Origin: Woeseiaceae bacterium
GTDB taxonomy: Bacteria; Pseudomonadota; Gammaproteobacteria; Steroidobacterales; Woeseiaceae
DNA: 64,000 bases
Assembly: GCA_028280615.1 (NCBI GenBank)
Contig: JANQLK010000051.1
Span: 29,615-93,614 of the forward strand
Direction: 5' to 3'
The translations under genes and the position numbers were made by a program. Shown here in pieces: positions 54,418-63,627 of this stretch. The notes below the pieces were generated by a model. It was not told where the DNA came from and searched no databases. It worked only from the letters and a program-made list of their open reading frames with translations. The number at the start of each line of letters is the position of its first letter. The first letter of the stretch is position 1.

Positions 54418-55380
54418 TCAGGCCGGGAAGAAGTCGATCGGCTTGGTTGTCGTGATCGGCTCGACGCTGCGCGATTCGAAGCGGAACAGCTTGATGCGCT
54501 GTACGAGCTTCTGCTCGAGTTCGGCATCGCCGAGTTCGCTCGACACGATCTCGCAGGCCGTGACCGAACCGTCAGGCGCGATCGTCAGGCGCAGAACGAC
54601 CTTGCCCTGCAGCGACGGGTCGCGCCTCAGCGCGCGGTTGTACAGCGAGAAAATCGCGCCCTTGTTCTTGTCGAACACGAGCTCGATCTCCTCGCGCGAG
54701 CGCGACGCGAGGTCGCTCGTTCCCGACCGCCGCGCGCCGCCGCCGGCGTTCTGGCCTATCCCGGCGACCGGACTCTCGACCCGTGTCGTCGACCGGCCGG
54801 CGATCCCGGAACCGCCTGTATTGCGGCTCATGTTCGCGGTGTTGATGCCGCCGGAGGCGCTGGCCGCATTGGAGGTGATCATCGAGCGTTCGTTGCGTTC
54901 CGCCTGACCGACCGAGGCCGTCAGTTCGCGATTGTCCGCGACCTGTTCGACGAGGTCCTGATCGACCAGGCTCGCCAGGTCCTCGGCGAACGGCATGAAC
55001 GCGGCCTGCGCCTGCTCGCGCGCGACGTCGGTGCGATCGACTTCAGGCTCGGGTTCGGGAACGACCTCGGGCTCCGGTTCCGGCTCGTTCTCGGCGACCT
55101 GTTCCGGCTCTTCGTCGGGCTCAGGCTCCGGCTCCTCCTCCTCGACCGGCTGCGGCGGAGGCGGTGGCAGCGGTTTGTCCTCGAGCATGAGCTGCGCGAT
55201 GCGCGGCGGAATCTCGACGACGTCCATCGGGTCGGGTCTTTTCACCGGTATGAACGGCCACAGGAGGCTCAAGACCAGCGAGACGCCGAAGACCATGCCG
55301 AGCAGGCGCCGGAACCGGCGTTCCTGGCTGTCGTCCGCCGTCCAGGGCAGCTCGTACTCTCTGTAAAACGGTAACTCCAC
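54418..55380 (-). CDS. TonB/AgmX-type energy transducer (AgmX/PglI C-terminal domain)
   Basis: A 320-residue protein with one N-terminal membrane helix (about 25-46) in the inner membrane, a Pro/Glu-rich periplasmic linker at about 70-115 (PPPPPQPVEEEE and repeated EPEPE), a Gly/Asn/Ser-rich middle, and a C-terminal domain at about 226-320: EIELVFDKNKGAIFSLYNRA, LRRDPSLQGKVVLRLTIAPD, GSVTACEIVSS. That domain is the AgmX/PglI type found in gliding and TonB-like machines. It is the last gene of the cluster, 23 bases after the ExbD gene. It should couple proton-motive force from the TolQ/ExbD channel to periplasmic partners. Confidence 0.85.
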   Translation of the reverse strand: MELPFYREYELPWTADDSQERRFRRLLGMVFGVSLVLSLLWPFIPVKRPDPMDVVEIPPRIAQLMLEDKPLPPPPPQPVEEEEPEPEPDEEPEQVAENEPEPEPEVVPEPEPEVDRTDVAREQAQAAFMPFAEDLASLVDQDLVEQVADNRELTASVGQAERNERSMITSNAASASGGINTANMSRNTGGSGIAGRSTTRVESPVAGIGQNAGGGARRSGTSDLASRSREEIELVFDKNKGAIFSLYNRALRRDPSLQGKVVLRLTIAPDGSVTACEIVSSELGDAELEQKLVQRIKLFRFESRSVEPITTTKPIDFFPA

Positions 55381-55403
55381 GCGCAGCTCCCTAAAGCCAG
55401 CCT

Positions 55404-55928
55404 TTACCGGGACGCCTGCAGGGCGTCGAGTTTGTCGGAGCTTTTCTGCATGACGGCCAGCGAGATTTGTCCGAAGTCCGAGCCGGTGCAGGTCGCCATG
55501 ACTTTCTTGAGCAACCGATACGGTATGTCACGATCGCCCATGATCGTGACCTCGCGGCCGACCGTGTCAACGGCTGAACGATTGAGCGCGCGGTTGTTCT
55601 GCGACACGAGCGCCTCTCGCAGGGCCGGGATGTCGTTGCCCTTCAGCGCCATGACCTCGTCGACCCGCGCCACGGCCAGGCCCTGCACGAGTATGTGTTC
55701 GTCGTCGATCATGATGACGACCGTGTCGTTGGCCTTGGTTTCCGCGATGGATTCCGGCAGCTGAAGCTCGTTCGCGTTCGGCAGCGTCTCGACGTCCGAC
55801 GAGTTCACGAGCAGGAAGAACACGAGAATCGTGAAGATGTCCATGAGCGATACGAGGTTCAGCGCCGAGCTGCGCGCATTGCGCTTGTGGTGCTTCGCCA
55901 TGCGCTTCGCGCGTCCTGACTTGACCAT
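55404..55928 (-). CDS. exbD: ExbD/TolR protein with the proton-carrying Asp
   Basis: A 174-residue ExbD/TolR protein: short cytoplasmic N-terminus rich in Lys/Arg, one membrane helix with LNLVSLMDIFTILVFFLLVN, and a periplasmic domain (VVIMIDDEHILVQG, REVTIMGDRDIPYRLLKKVM). Asp30 aligns with the protonatable Asp25 of E. coli ExbD. It works with the TolQ homologue at 56449 in a proton-driven stator. It is longer than E. coli ExbD because of a central insert. Three bases separate it from the second ExbD gene. Confidence 0.88.
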   Translation of the reverse strand: MVKSGRAKRMAKHHKRNARSSALNLVSLMDIFTILVFFLLVNSSDVETLPNANELQLPESIAETKANDTVVIMIDDEHILVQGLAVARVDEVMALKGNDIPALREALVSQNNRALNRSAVDTVGREVTIMGDRDIPYRLLKKVMATCTGSDFGQISLAVMQKSSDKLDALQASR

Positions 55929-55931
55929 GAC

Positions 55932-56444
55932 TCAGGCGCCTCCCGCGCTGGCCGGCGCATCGCCGATCGAAATGTCCGGAAACAGGTCGTTGTTGACGAC
56001 CGAATCGTCCACGACCTTCTGCTCGACTCGCACGCGATCCATGACCTGCACCAGGGTGTCGTACTCGATGTCCGACTCGAGCAGGATCGACGCGTTGGTC
56101 TTCGCCGGATAGCGCTTCTTGAGTTCCGAGAGTTTCTCGCTCAGCGCATTGTAGTTGTACTCACCCGCGCCGGTGTTGGGGTACACGCCGAGAAGGCCCT
56201 GGTTGCGATCGCCGACCTCGATCTTGTCCTTGCGAACGATGACTTCCAGCTGGAAGACCTGGTCCATGGGGTCCGCGGGCTCGGTAGAGGAGCCTGGCAG
56301 GTTCAGTTCGAGTATTGCCAGGCGCGAGAACACCGCGGTGATCAAGAGGAACGGGACCAGGATGACCATCAGGTTCATGAAGGCCGTGATGTTGAGTTCG
56401 GCCGTCTCGGTGTTGTGACGGCCGCCTCGGCGGCGAGAGATCAT
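55932..56444 (-). CDS. exbD: ExbD/TolR protein with Asn in place of the channel Asp
   Basis: A 170-residue ExbD/TolR protein with a single membrane helix ELNITAFMNLMVILVPFLLI. Aligned to E. coli ExbD (TPFID), the Asp25 position is Asn24 here, so this subunit should not carry protons. The periplasmic part (VFQLEVIVRKDKIEV, ILLESDIEYDTLVQVMDRVR) is intact, as is the length. A TolQ/TolR/TolR arrangement with one non-acidic TolR would make an asymmetric channel. The ATG lies four bases after the TolQ stop. Confidence 0.87.
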   Translation of the reverse strand: MISRRRGGRHNTETAELNITAFMNLMVILVPFLLITAVFSRLAILELNLPGSSTEPADPMDQVFQLEVIVRKDKIEVGDRNQGLLGVYPNTGAGEYNYNALSEKLSELKKRYPAKTNASILLESDIEYDTLVQVMDRVRVEQKVVDDSVVNNDLFPDISIGDAPASAGGA

Positions 56445-56448
56445 CTCG

Positions 56449-57090
56449 TTAGGCTCCGGCGCCCTTGAGCTGGCGTTCGGTTACGGCGTTCAGGAATTTG
56501 ACGCTCGCCATCTCGAGGCTGTCCACGAGCTGGTTGGTCTTGGTCTGCAGCAGCGCGTGAATCAGGAGCAGCGGAATGGCCGCGATCAGGCCAAAGGCCG
56601 TCGTGTTCATCGCCGTCGAGATACTCGCGGACAGGAGGTCTGCCTTGTCGGCCGGATTGGCGGTCGATACGGCCGTAAACGCCGAGATCAGGCCGATGAT
56701 CGTGCCCAGAAGACCAAGCAGCGTCGCGATGTTGGCGAGCGTCGCGAGATAGTGCGTGCGCTTCTCGAGCCGCGGCAGCACTTCCATCATGCTCTCCTCC
56801 ATCGCCTTCTCGATGTCATCGCGGCGGCGGGCGTTCTTCACGCGATACAGGCCGTAGGTCAGGATCGAGCCGATCGCGGCCTTCGACTTTGCCGTGTGCG
56901 CGGCCGCTTCCTGAAAATTGCCGGCCTTCAGGAACGGGACGATCTTTTTCCACAGCGCGCGGTTACTCGCGCCGGACACGGTCAGGTACATCCAGCGCTC
57001 GATCGCAATTGCGACCCCGAACGCGAATACGAACAGGATCGGGTACATGAACGGCCCGCCATCCTGAAAAAAACGCACGATAGTGCTCAT
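56449..57090 (-). CDS. exbB: MotA/TolQ/ExbB proton channel protein
   Basis: A 213-residue inner-membrane channel subunit with three membrane helices: FMYPILFVFAFGVAIAIERW near the N-terminus, then the paired helices with LANIATLLGLLGTIIGLISA and TAFGLIAAIPLLLIHALL. The long cytoplasmic loop between helices 1 and 2 is typical. It conducts protons with ExbD partners, of which two follow in the operon. The layout TolQ-TolR-TolR matches AglR-AglQ-AglS of Myxococcus as well as some ExbBD systems. The gene starts 77 bases after the exported small protein. Confidence 0.92.
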   Translation of the reverse strand: MSTIVRFFQDGGPFMYPILFVFAFGVAIAIERWMYLTVSGASNRALWKKIVPFLKAGNFQEAAAHTAKSKAAIGSILTYGLYRVKNARRRDDIEKAMEESMMEVLPRLEKRTHYLATLANIATLLGLLGTIIGLISAFTAVSTANPADKADLLSASISTAMNTTAFGLIAAIPLLLIHALLQTKTNQLVDSLEMASVKFLNAVTERQLKGAGA

Positions 57091-57167
57091 TGAATTGCTC
57101 CTCTACTTAGTCATAGCGGGCCATGCGGCCCCTTACTCGAACTTCGTTTGTGGGCATCGCGCGAGCG

Positions 57168-57638
57168 TCAGCGCGAGTCCTCGCCATACACGTCGCCGTA
57201 GTAGTCCACGCGCCGAACGAATTCTTCCCGGTCGATCGGTGCCAGCACCTCATCGAGCAGGGTGTTGACGGGCTTGCCGACGATGTCGCCGGGTTCCGCC
57301 TTCTGCCACGGTACGATCACCATCACCGTGGGCAGCTCCTGGTTGCCCGTTATCTCCGTCGCCTCGAGCTCGATGCTGTCCATCGCGGCGGAGTAGCCGC
57401 CGCCGCGCCGCGAGTTTTGCGCGAGGACGGCCGCCGGCGCCGACGGCTCCGCATTCGCATCGGCTACGCGCTCCTCCGCGACGGGCGAGGTTTGAACGCC
57501 GGGTTCGATCCCGTCGATCTCTGCCGGCGGCTCCGCCGTCTCGGCCCCGCCCTCGTCTTGAGAAAAAGCGGCAAACGATGCCATGAGTGTGGCCAGCATG
57601 AATCCGGCGCCGAATACCTTTTCAAGCCTGATATCCAT
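57168..57638 (-). CDS. Exported protein of the TolQ/TPR cluster, unknown function
   Basis: A 156-residue protein with signal peptide MDIRLEKVFGAGFMLATLMA, cut near FAAFS. The middle is a Glu/Ala/Pro-rich, probably disordered stretch; the C-terminus has a conserved-looking block NQELPTVMVIVPWQKAEPGD followed by a charged helix. ATG at 57638 has GAAGG just ahead of it. I do not know the family. Its place between the TPR lipoprotein and the channel genes suggests it is a periplasmic component of the same machine. Confidence 0.6.
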   Translation of the reverse strand: MDIRLEKVFGAGFMLATLMASFAAFSQDEGGAETAEPPAEIDGIEPGVQTSPVAEERVADANAEPSAPAAVLAQNSRRGGGYSAAMDSIELEATEITGNQELPTVMVIVPWQKAEPGDIVGKPVNTLLDEVLAPIDREEFVRRVDYYGDVYGEDSR

Positions 57639-57643
57639 GTCCT

Positions 57644-58300
57644 TCAGTCCGCCACGTTTGCCGTGCGCTGAGAGGCCTCCACCCGGCGTCTCAGATCCGC
57701 AATCCATTTCTCGACCTGCTCGTCGTCGCCGGTCAGTTCCTGGTAGCGCTCGAAATGCTCCAGCGCGACATCCAGCCGTTGCAGGTAGAGTTCATTGAGT
57801 ACACCCAGGTTGTAGTGTGCCAAGGCATAATCGGGATTGACTGTGACGGCCTTCAAATAAGCGGCCTCCGATCCGGAGAAATCCCCGTTTCTGCGAAGTA
57901 GCATCCCGAGTTGGTTCAGGGCAGGCGCGTAGTCGGGATCCAGCGACAGGGCGGCGTCGATCGACTCCCGCGCTGCCTCGTCGTCGCCATTGTCGGCCTT
58001 CAGGATGGCGAGGTTGACGTGCGCGCCCGGATACGCCGGGTATTCGAGCAGGAACTCCTGGAACCGGAGCTGTGCCTCGATGCTGTCGCCGGCCGCCATC
58101 GCCGCGGTCGCACGCTCATAAAGCGTCAGCGCCGCGGCGGGCACATCGCCATCCGCGGCTCGCGCCGCCGGCGGCGGCTTGCCGTCGGGGCCGGCGGCGC
58201 AGCCGGCCAGCAGAGCTATCGCCAGTGCCGCGAGCAGCCGTCTTAAAGCGTTCCCGGGAACGCTCGTGAGGCCGCTGCTAATAGAGGGCGGTGACCACAT
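57644..58300 (-). CDS. TPR lipoprotein of the cluster
   Basis: A 218-residue lipoprotein with lipobox LLAGC (Cys34) after RRLLAALAIAL. ATG at 58300 overlaps the end of the upstream gene by 23 bases; no start closer to the lipobox fits. It has three to four TPR units (AAMAAGDSIEAQLRFQEFLL, PAYPGAHVNLAILKADNGDD, PDYAPALNQLGMLLRRNGDF, PDYALAHYNLGVLNELYLQR). It is probably anchored in the outer membrane facing the periplasm, like GltE-type TPR lipoproteins of gliding machines, and could receive force from the transducer at 54418. Confidence 0.78.
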   Translation of the reverse strand: MWSPPSISSGLTSVPGNALRRLLAALAIALLAGCAAGPDGKPPPAARAADGDVPAAALTLYERATAAMAAGDSIEAQLRFQEFLLEYPAYPGAHVNLAILKADNGDDEAARESIDAALSLDPDYAPALNQLGMLLRRNGDFSGSEAAYLKAVTVNPDYALAHYNLGVLNELYLQRLDVALEHFERYQELTGDDEQVEKWIADLRRRVEASQRTANVAD

Positions 58301-61109
58301 CTTCGCTGCGCTCCGTCTTTGCATACCGTGCCGGCATCAGGCCGGCAAGTCTCAAGAAACTCCGCTCGACCCATTCGTCGTAGACGCCGTCCGCGGCGCG
58401 GTCGGTATTCGCCTTGTACAGATCGATGGCCTTCTCCTCGAACGGGAATACCTGTTCCTCCAGCAGCAGCTCGTACTGCTCGAGCGCGAGTTCATCGAGA
58501 TCAGGGGGCCGTTCCGACGCCATCAGGTCGGAGCTGAAGCGCTCGTAGACCTCGGCCAGGCGGAAGGTCGCCGCGGTCGTAACCTCGGCGACGCGATAGT
58601 CCGCCGCGCCCGTGTAGGCATCGATGACGTCCTGCATCAAGCTGCGCTTCTGCTTCATGCTGTCGGCGAGCGGCTGGGTGAGCTTCGCGGCTTCGAAGCG
58701 CCGCCGGACCGGTTCGGCCAGCTCGAGCGACGCGTTCGCGGCGAGGAAGCGCGTGCGATCGCTGCGCTGCTCGCCGGCCGTGCGGTCCGCGTCGACGATG
58801 TCCTGCAGCAGCGCCAGGCGCTCGCGGCCGTCGCCGCGCGCTTCCGCGAGTTCGAGCAGACGGACGCGGGCTTCCATGGACTCGGCGATCGGGTCCGGAT
58901 AGCGCGTGACGATCGTCCTGAGAACGCGCTCCTCGTCGCCCGCCGACGCGCTTTGCTCGTAGAGTTCCGAGGCCTTCCAGAGCGCTTCGCGGCGGACATC
59001 CGGCGCCGACGAGGCCGCGGCTGCAATCCGCTCGAACTCCTGTGCGGCCTGCGCGCCGCGACCCGACTCGAGATAGGTCACGGCGAGCTTCTGGTTGATG
59101 TCGTCCGCGAATTCGCTGTCCGGGTAGTCGCGCCGGAATCTTTCGAGCACGACCGATGCTCTGTCCCAGGCGGCGAGGCTGATCAGGGCCGCCGCCGCAT
59201 CGTACTCGGCCGTCGCCCGGATGCCCGAATCGGGCACGGCCTGGCCGAGCCGCGTGAAGTGAGCGACCGCCGTTTCGAGGTCGCCCGAGTCGCGCGCCTG
59301 CTCGCCCTGCTTGTAGATCGACGAGGCGATCCGGTCCGAAATCTCGGCCTGCGCATCGGTCTCCTGGGCCGGAACGAAGCTCCGCAGCCGGTAGTAGGAG
59401 CCCTCTGCGGACGCGAATTGCTCGCTGTCGAACTGCGAGTGCGCGATCACGGTCCAGGCCGTCCTTGCAAGCGCCGGATCGACGGGCGGCTGCTTCGCGA
59501 CGACGATCTCCGCTACCGCGATCGCCAGGTCGAACTGGTTCTGGGCGAACAGTTCCTCGGCGACCGTCGTCAGCACCGCGCCCGACTCGGGGTGTTCCGG
59601 GTAGGTGTCGGCGAAGCGCAGGCCGCTGTCCAAGTAGGCCTGGTGCCATTCGATGCGGTCGTCGGGCTCGAGCGTTGCCTCATGCTCGCGGTAGGCGAGC
59701 AGGGCCGCGTAACCTGCCTCCGCGGATTTGGGGTGCAGCGGGTAGGCGTAGGCCGTGCGTTCGTACTCCGTCGTCGCCGCCGCGTAGTCGCGGCTCTCGA
59801 ACAGGATTTCGGCGAGCAGGAAGTTGGTGTTCGCGCTGTCCGGATCCTCGGGGAAGAAGGTCAGGTACTTGCGGTACCAGCGCGCGGCCTCCTGGTAGTC
59901 GCCAAGCTCGCCGTTCGCCTGCGCCTCGGCATGGTAGTACTGCGCGAGGTCGGTGAGGTTGGTCTTGAGGTGCCCTGCAACCGCCGTATTCTCTTCGCGC
60001 GGGTTACGGACCCAGAATTCGCCGTCCATGCCATAGCGGTCGACGAACGCTTTCTTGCCGTCGAGCACGAGACTCGGAAAACCGCCCTGCTTGTACGCTT
60101 CGATGACCTCAACCTGCAGCAGGGGCGCCTTGGGATGCATGGGATCGCGATCGACGAACGCTTCGTAGGCCCCGGCCGCGTCGATGTGCCGCCCCTTCTC
60201 GAGGTACAGGTCACCCAGGTTCAGATAGATGACGTGCGCGTACTCGGGCCTCACGTCGAGGGTCTGCATGTAGGCATCGATCGATTCGGCGCCCTGCATG
60301 TAAGAGAAGCTGATCGACAGAACCCTGAACGTATCCTCGACGAGTTCGCGCTCGGCTCGCGCCAGGCTCTCGAGCCGGTCGTCACCGTCACCGATGTCCA
60401 CGTCGCCGATCTTGCGATCCAGCAGTTCGAAGAACACGCCGAGACTGTCCTCGTGCCAGGCGAGTTTGAACTGAGACCAGCCGAGCTTGTAGAGCGACTG
60501 CTCGTAGAAGCGCGATTCGTCGCCGTAGTCGCGAACGGCCGAGTAAGCGGCCTCGGCGTCGTTGTAGCGTTTGCGAACAAACAGCATCTCGCCGCGGCGG
60601 AACTGCACCTCGTCGATCAGCGGCGTGTCGGGATACCGCTTGACCAGTTCGGTGAGCGTCTCGAGCGCGGCGTCGATCTCCCCGCTGATCTCATAGCCGC
60701 GCGCAAGCTGGTAGAGCACCGTGTCGTTGCGCCGGTAGTCGGGGTAGGCCTCGAGCAGCTGCTGGTAGAGATCCACGGCGCCGTCGTAGCTGCCGTCGAT
60801 CGTCTCGATGTTCTGCGCGAGCTGTGCCGCCTCGTTCGCTTCGAGCTCGAGGTCGCCCAGCCGCCGCATGGCCTCGGCGCGCAGGTAGTCGTCTTCTGAA
60901 ACGAGATCGAGGAATTCGCGATAGTTGTCGCGCGCGAGGTCGTTGCTCTGCTGAATCACGCCGCCGGGCCGGACTTCGACGGTCTGGCCGCGCAGGCTCT
61001 TGATAGTCGGCGGCTTCTTGTCCTTGCGGGCATCGGCGATGCCCGCCGCGGCCAGCAGCAGCACGAACAGTGCCAGTCGCACGGCCAGCGAGTGCGTGCC
61101 GAGCGCCAT
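58278..61109 (-). CDS. Large exported TPR-repeat protein
   Basis: A 943-residue secreted protein with signal MALGTHSLAVRLALFVLLLA, cut near IADA. It is almost wholly made of TPR-like helix pairs (VDLYQQLLEAYPDYRRNDTV, AALETLTELVKRYPDTPLID, AARWYRKYLTFFPEDPDSAN and many more). It would form a long superhelical periplasmic scaffold. ATG overlaps the stop of the gene upstream by one base. It corresponds in size and type to the large TPR protein of Glt-like machines. Confidence 0.82.
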   Translation of the reverse strand: MALGTHSLAVRLALFVLLLAAAGIADARKDKKPPTIKSLRGQTVEVRPGGVIQQSNDLARDNYREFLDLVSEDDYLRAEAMRRLGDLELEANEAAQLAQNIETIDGSYDGAVDLYQQLLEAYPDYRRNDTVLYQLARGYEISGEIDAALETLTELVKRYPDTPLIDEVQFRRGEMLFVRKRYNDAEAAYSAVRDYGDESRFYEQSLYKLGWSQFKLAWHEDSLGVFFELLDRKIGDVDIGDGDDRLESLARAERELVEDTFRVLSISFSYMQGAESIDAYMQTLDVRPEYAHVIYLNLGDLYLEKGRHIDAAGAYEAFVDRDPMHPKAPLLQVEVIEAYKQGGFPSLVLDGKKAFVDRYGMDGEFWVRNPREENTAVAGHLKTNLTDLAQYYHAEAQANGELGDYQEAARWYRKYLTFFPEDPDSANTNFLLAEILFESRDYAAATTEYERTAYAYPLHPKSAEAGYAALLAYREHEATLEPDDRIEWHQAYLDSGLRFADTYPEHPESGAVLTTVAEELFAQNQFDLAIAVAEIVVAKQPPVDPALARTAWTVIAHSQFDSEQFASAEGSYYRLRSFVPAQETDAQAEISDRIASSIYKQGEQARDSGDLETAVAHFTRLGQAVPDSGIRATAEYDAAAALISLAAWDRASVVLERFRRDYPDSEFADDINQKLAVTYLESGRGAQAAQEFERIAAAASSAPDVRREALWKASELYEQSASAGDEERVLRTIVTRYPDPIAESMEARVRLLELAEARGDGRERLALLQDIVDADRTAGEQRSDRTRFLAANASLELAEPVRRRFEAAKLTQPLADSMKQKRSLMQDVIDAYTGAADYRVAEVTTAATFRLAEVYERFSSDLMASERPPDLDELALEQYELLLEEQVFPFEEKAIDLYKANTDRAADGVYDEWVERSFLRLAGLMPARYAKTERSEDVVTALY

Positions 61110-62977
61110 CAGTCTGAAACCTCGCTAACCGTCGTCGCGGTATCGTAGATTGCTGCGAGCGCGAACCGGGCCTGCACCGTGTAGGTATCGAGGCGCGAGC
61201 GCTGCGCCCGGAGTTCACCGACGGCGATCGACCTGAGGTACGCCCGCTGCGCGGCCAACTCGTCCTCGAGACGCATCTTGATGCTCTCGATACGCGGCGC
61301 AAGATTCGCGATGCGATCGTCGTAAGCGGCAAACTCGCGCGGCTGCCTGCGCATGGACTCGTCGATCTGGCGCCGCGAGCGCTGTGTCTCGACCAGCGCC
61401 TCGCCGGTCGCGCGAAGGTCGCGGCGAATGCGCCACAGCCTGTCCTTGAAGGCCTTTTCGAGTTCCCACTGCAGGACGCCCTTTAAGAGCGCGATCTTGT
61501 CACGCACTTCGCGGGCCTCTGGTATGTCGGCGGCCAGTGCAGGGGTCACCTCGAGGCCCGTGATCTCGCCCCACATCTCGAACTCCGATTCGCTCGCCAG
61601 CGCCAGCCAGTCGTTGCTGCGCTCGATGTCGTTCAGAAGCGAGTCGAACTCGAGCTTGCGGTCGACGAGACCGTCGACGTCGGCCCGCGCAAGTGCCGCC
61701 TCGGCGCGCGGCAGACGCTCGTCGTAAGCCTGCCGGCGCGTGTCGAGCATGCCCTTGAACACGTCGACGCTACCCTGCCAGCGGTCGAGATTGCGGTACA
61801 TATAGTGCAGGTCACGATAGTTCTTGAGGCCCTCCTGGAACTCGTGGGTCGACAGGAGGTGATACAGGTAGCGTCCCTCCGGGCCCTCCGGAACGGCGTC
61901 GAGCTGCCAGTACCAGCCCGCGCTGTCCAGCGAGCCCTCGCCTAAGAAGCTGTCGAACAGCGCGCCCGACTCGACCTTGAGGATGGCGGCGTCGATGCGG
62001 TTGCTCTCCTCGTAGAAGGCTTCCACGGCGTTCAGGTAATGATCGGCAGCCTGGCTCGTGGCGTCGAGCTGTGCCATCGCGAAGGGAACGGCCAGCATCG
62101 ACTCCTGAACCGCCGAATCGAGAAGGTCGCGGCTCAGGAGTTCCATCCACGGCACGAGCGCGCGGTCGAAGCGGTCGCGCTCCGCATCGGCCCAGCCGAC
62201 ACCCAGCAGGGCCTTGTTCGAGAACGGGCCGTCGAGCCGCACCCGTTCGAGTATCGGCCGCGCGGACTTCGCCTGGCCGTCCTGAAGCAAGGCGTAACCA
62301 AGCGCCAGGTTCGCCTTGTCCCTTAGCGACATGAGTTCCTCGGAAAACGGATTCATGTCACCGAGGTCGTCAAGTATTTTCCGCGCATCGTCGACGCGTC
62401 CGCTTCTGACCAGGGCCACGCCCAGGTTGAACTGGGCGTAGCTCGCCCACTCGGTCTTGCCGCGCCAGTCCTCCAATAGCGCGACTGCTGCGTCGTATTC
62501 CGCCCGGTCGATCAGAATCTCCGCGCGCAGCATTTTCGCTTCGCGCTCGAGATTGTCGGGCAGACGGCCCGCAATGCGCTCCAGCGCCTGCTCCGCCTCG
62601 TCGATATAGCCGCGCTGCTTCCAGATCTTGGCGAGGAAAAACCAGGTCCGATCGCGGACGCCCGGATCGACGTTGTCGGCCAGCAGCCGCTCGAAAATCG
62701 CCGCGGCCTCGAGATGGTGGCCGTAGGATAGGTACAGGCCGCCCAGCAGGAGCTCCGCTTCCGCTCTATGCTCGGGCACCCGGTCCTGCGACTGCGCCGC
62801 GAGCAGCCTGACGATCGCCGGGAAATAGTCTTCCTGGTAGAAGTAGAACAGGATCTCGCCGTAGTGCGGGTCCTCGACGACGACGGGTTCGCGGCCGTCG
62901 TCAGCCGCGGCCGCCGGCTGGAGCAACGGCAGCAGGCAAATGCCCAGCCAGGCCGCAATGCGTCCGTGCCGGGTCAA
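61109..62977 (-). CDS. Large exported TPR-like helical protein
   Basis: A 622-residue secreted protein: MTRHGRIAAWLGICLLPLLQ with cut near AAA/DD. The N-terminal half is TPR-like (AVALLEDWRGKTEWASYAQF, LGVALVRSGRVDDARKILDD, LALGYALLQDGQAKSARPIL). The C-terminal third is a long helical, charged coiled-coil (VREVRDKIALL-type, then RRDLRATGEALVETQRSRRQ). It is coupled to the next TPR gene by a one-base overlap and starts three bases after the coiled-coil protein. It is probably a scaffold in the same complex. Confidence 0.78.
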   Translation of the reverse strand: MTRHGRIAAWLGICLLPLLQPAAAADDGREPVVVEDPHYGEILFYFYQEDYFPAIVRLLAAQSQDRVPEHRAEAELLLGGLYLSYGHHLEAAAIFERLLADNVDPGVRDRTWFFLAKIWKQRGYIDEAEQALERIAGRLPDNLEREAKMLRAEILIDRAEYDAAVALLEDWRGKTEWASYAQFNLGVALVRSGRVDDARKILDDLGDMNPFSEELMSLRDKANLALGYALLQDGQAKSARPILERVRLDGPFSNKALLGVGWADAERDRFDRALVPWMELLSRDLLDSAVQESMLAVPFAMAQLDATSQAADHYLNAVEAFYEESNRIDAAILKVESGALFDSFLGEGSLDSAGWYWQLDAVPEGPEGRYLYHLLSTHEFQEGLKNYRDLHYMYRNLDRWQGSVDVFKGMLDTRRQAYDERLPRAEAALARADVDGLVDRKLEFDSLLNDIERSNDWLALASESEFEMWGEITGLEVTPALAADIPEAREVRDKIALLKGVLQWELEKAFKDRLWRIRRDLRATGEALVETQRSRRQIDESMRRQPREFAAYDDRIANLAPRIESIKMRLEDELAAQRAYLRSIAVGELRAQRSRLDTYTVQARFALAAIYDTATTVSEVSD

Positions 62978-62980
62978 GGA

Positions 62981-63577
62981 CTACTCCCATTCCTTGATGT
63001 CGAATTCGGGCTGCTGTTTCGGTACGCGGTCGGTAATGGACAGCTCCAGGTACTTCGCGCCGATGCCCTTGTCGATATTGACGGTCGCGCCGCGGCGGTA
63101 GTCGCGCGTGTGCGGCCCCTGGCCCGTAAACGTAGCGACGAGTTCGTGCTCGCCGGTCTTCAGGTTGGCCATGTGTACGCGGTGCACGCCGCCACGCAGC
63201 AAGGCGTCGACTTCGCGATCGGTGTAGAGGTAGTTTGCGACTTCCTTGCCGTCGATCTTCAGGCTGACCGAGTCGAGCTTGAAGTACTCACCCACGTCCA
63301 TCGAAATGAAGAACGCCACCTGCGAGTTGGCCGGAAACAGCAGCTCTTCCTCGAGCAGGAACAGGTCCCGGTTAAGATCCAGCACTTCTTTCTTGAGCGC
63401 CTGCACGTCCTGGTCGAGCGCGCGGAATCGATCCTCGGATCCGGTGCCGGCGGCGGCGACGAACTCTGTGTCGGCCGTGATCGAATCAAGCTCGGTGGAG
63501 GGCTCCTCGGCCGCGGCGGCGGCGAACATCGTCAGCGCCAGGAAGCCTGCGACTTTGAGAACGGTGTTTGCGATCAC
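62981..63577 (-). CDS. Exported coiled-coil/beta protein of the cluster
   Basis: A 198-residue protein with signal MIANTVLKVAGFLALTMFAA. A short coiled-coil helix (RFRALDQDVQALKKEVLDLN, LFLLEEELLFP) precedes a beta domain (VAFFISMDVGEYFKLDSVSL, GGVHRVHMANLKTGEHELVA). I do not recognise it. The beta part reads like an adaptor with repeated small strands. It lies 50 bases downstream of the thioredoxin-like gene and three bases upstream of the TPR gene, so it is in the same operon. Confidence 0.65.
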   Translation of the reverse strand: MIANTVLKVAGFLALTMFAAAAAEEPSTELDSITADTEFVAAAGTGSEDRFRALDQDVQALKKEVLDLNRDLFLLEEELLFPANSQVAFFISMDVGEYFKLDSVSLKIDGKEVANYLYTDREVDALLRGGVHRVHMANLKTGEHELVATFTGQGPHTRDYRRGATVNIDKGIGAKYLELSITDRVPKQQPEFDIKEWE

Positions 63578-63627
63578 TGTTTAGGTCTCCGGTGGAAGCG
63601 TCGTTGCGTGTCGTCGAGGCGCGGCGG

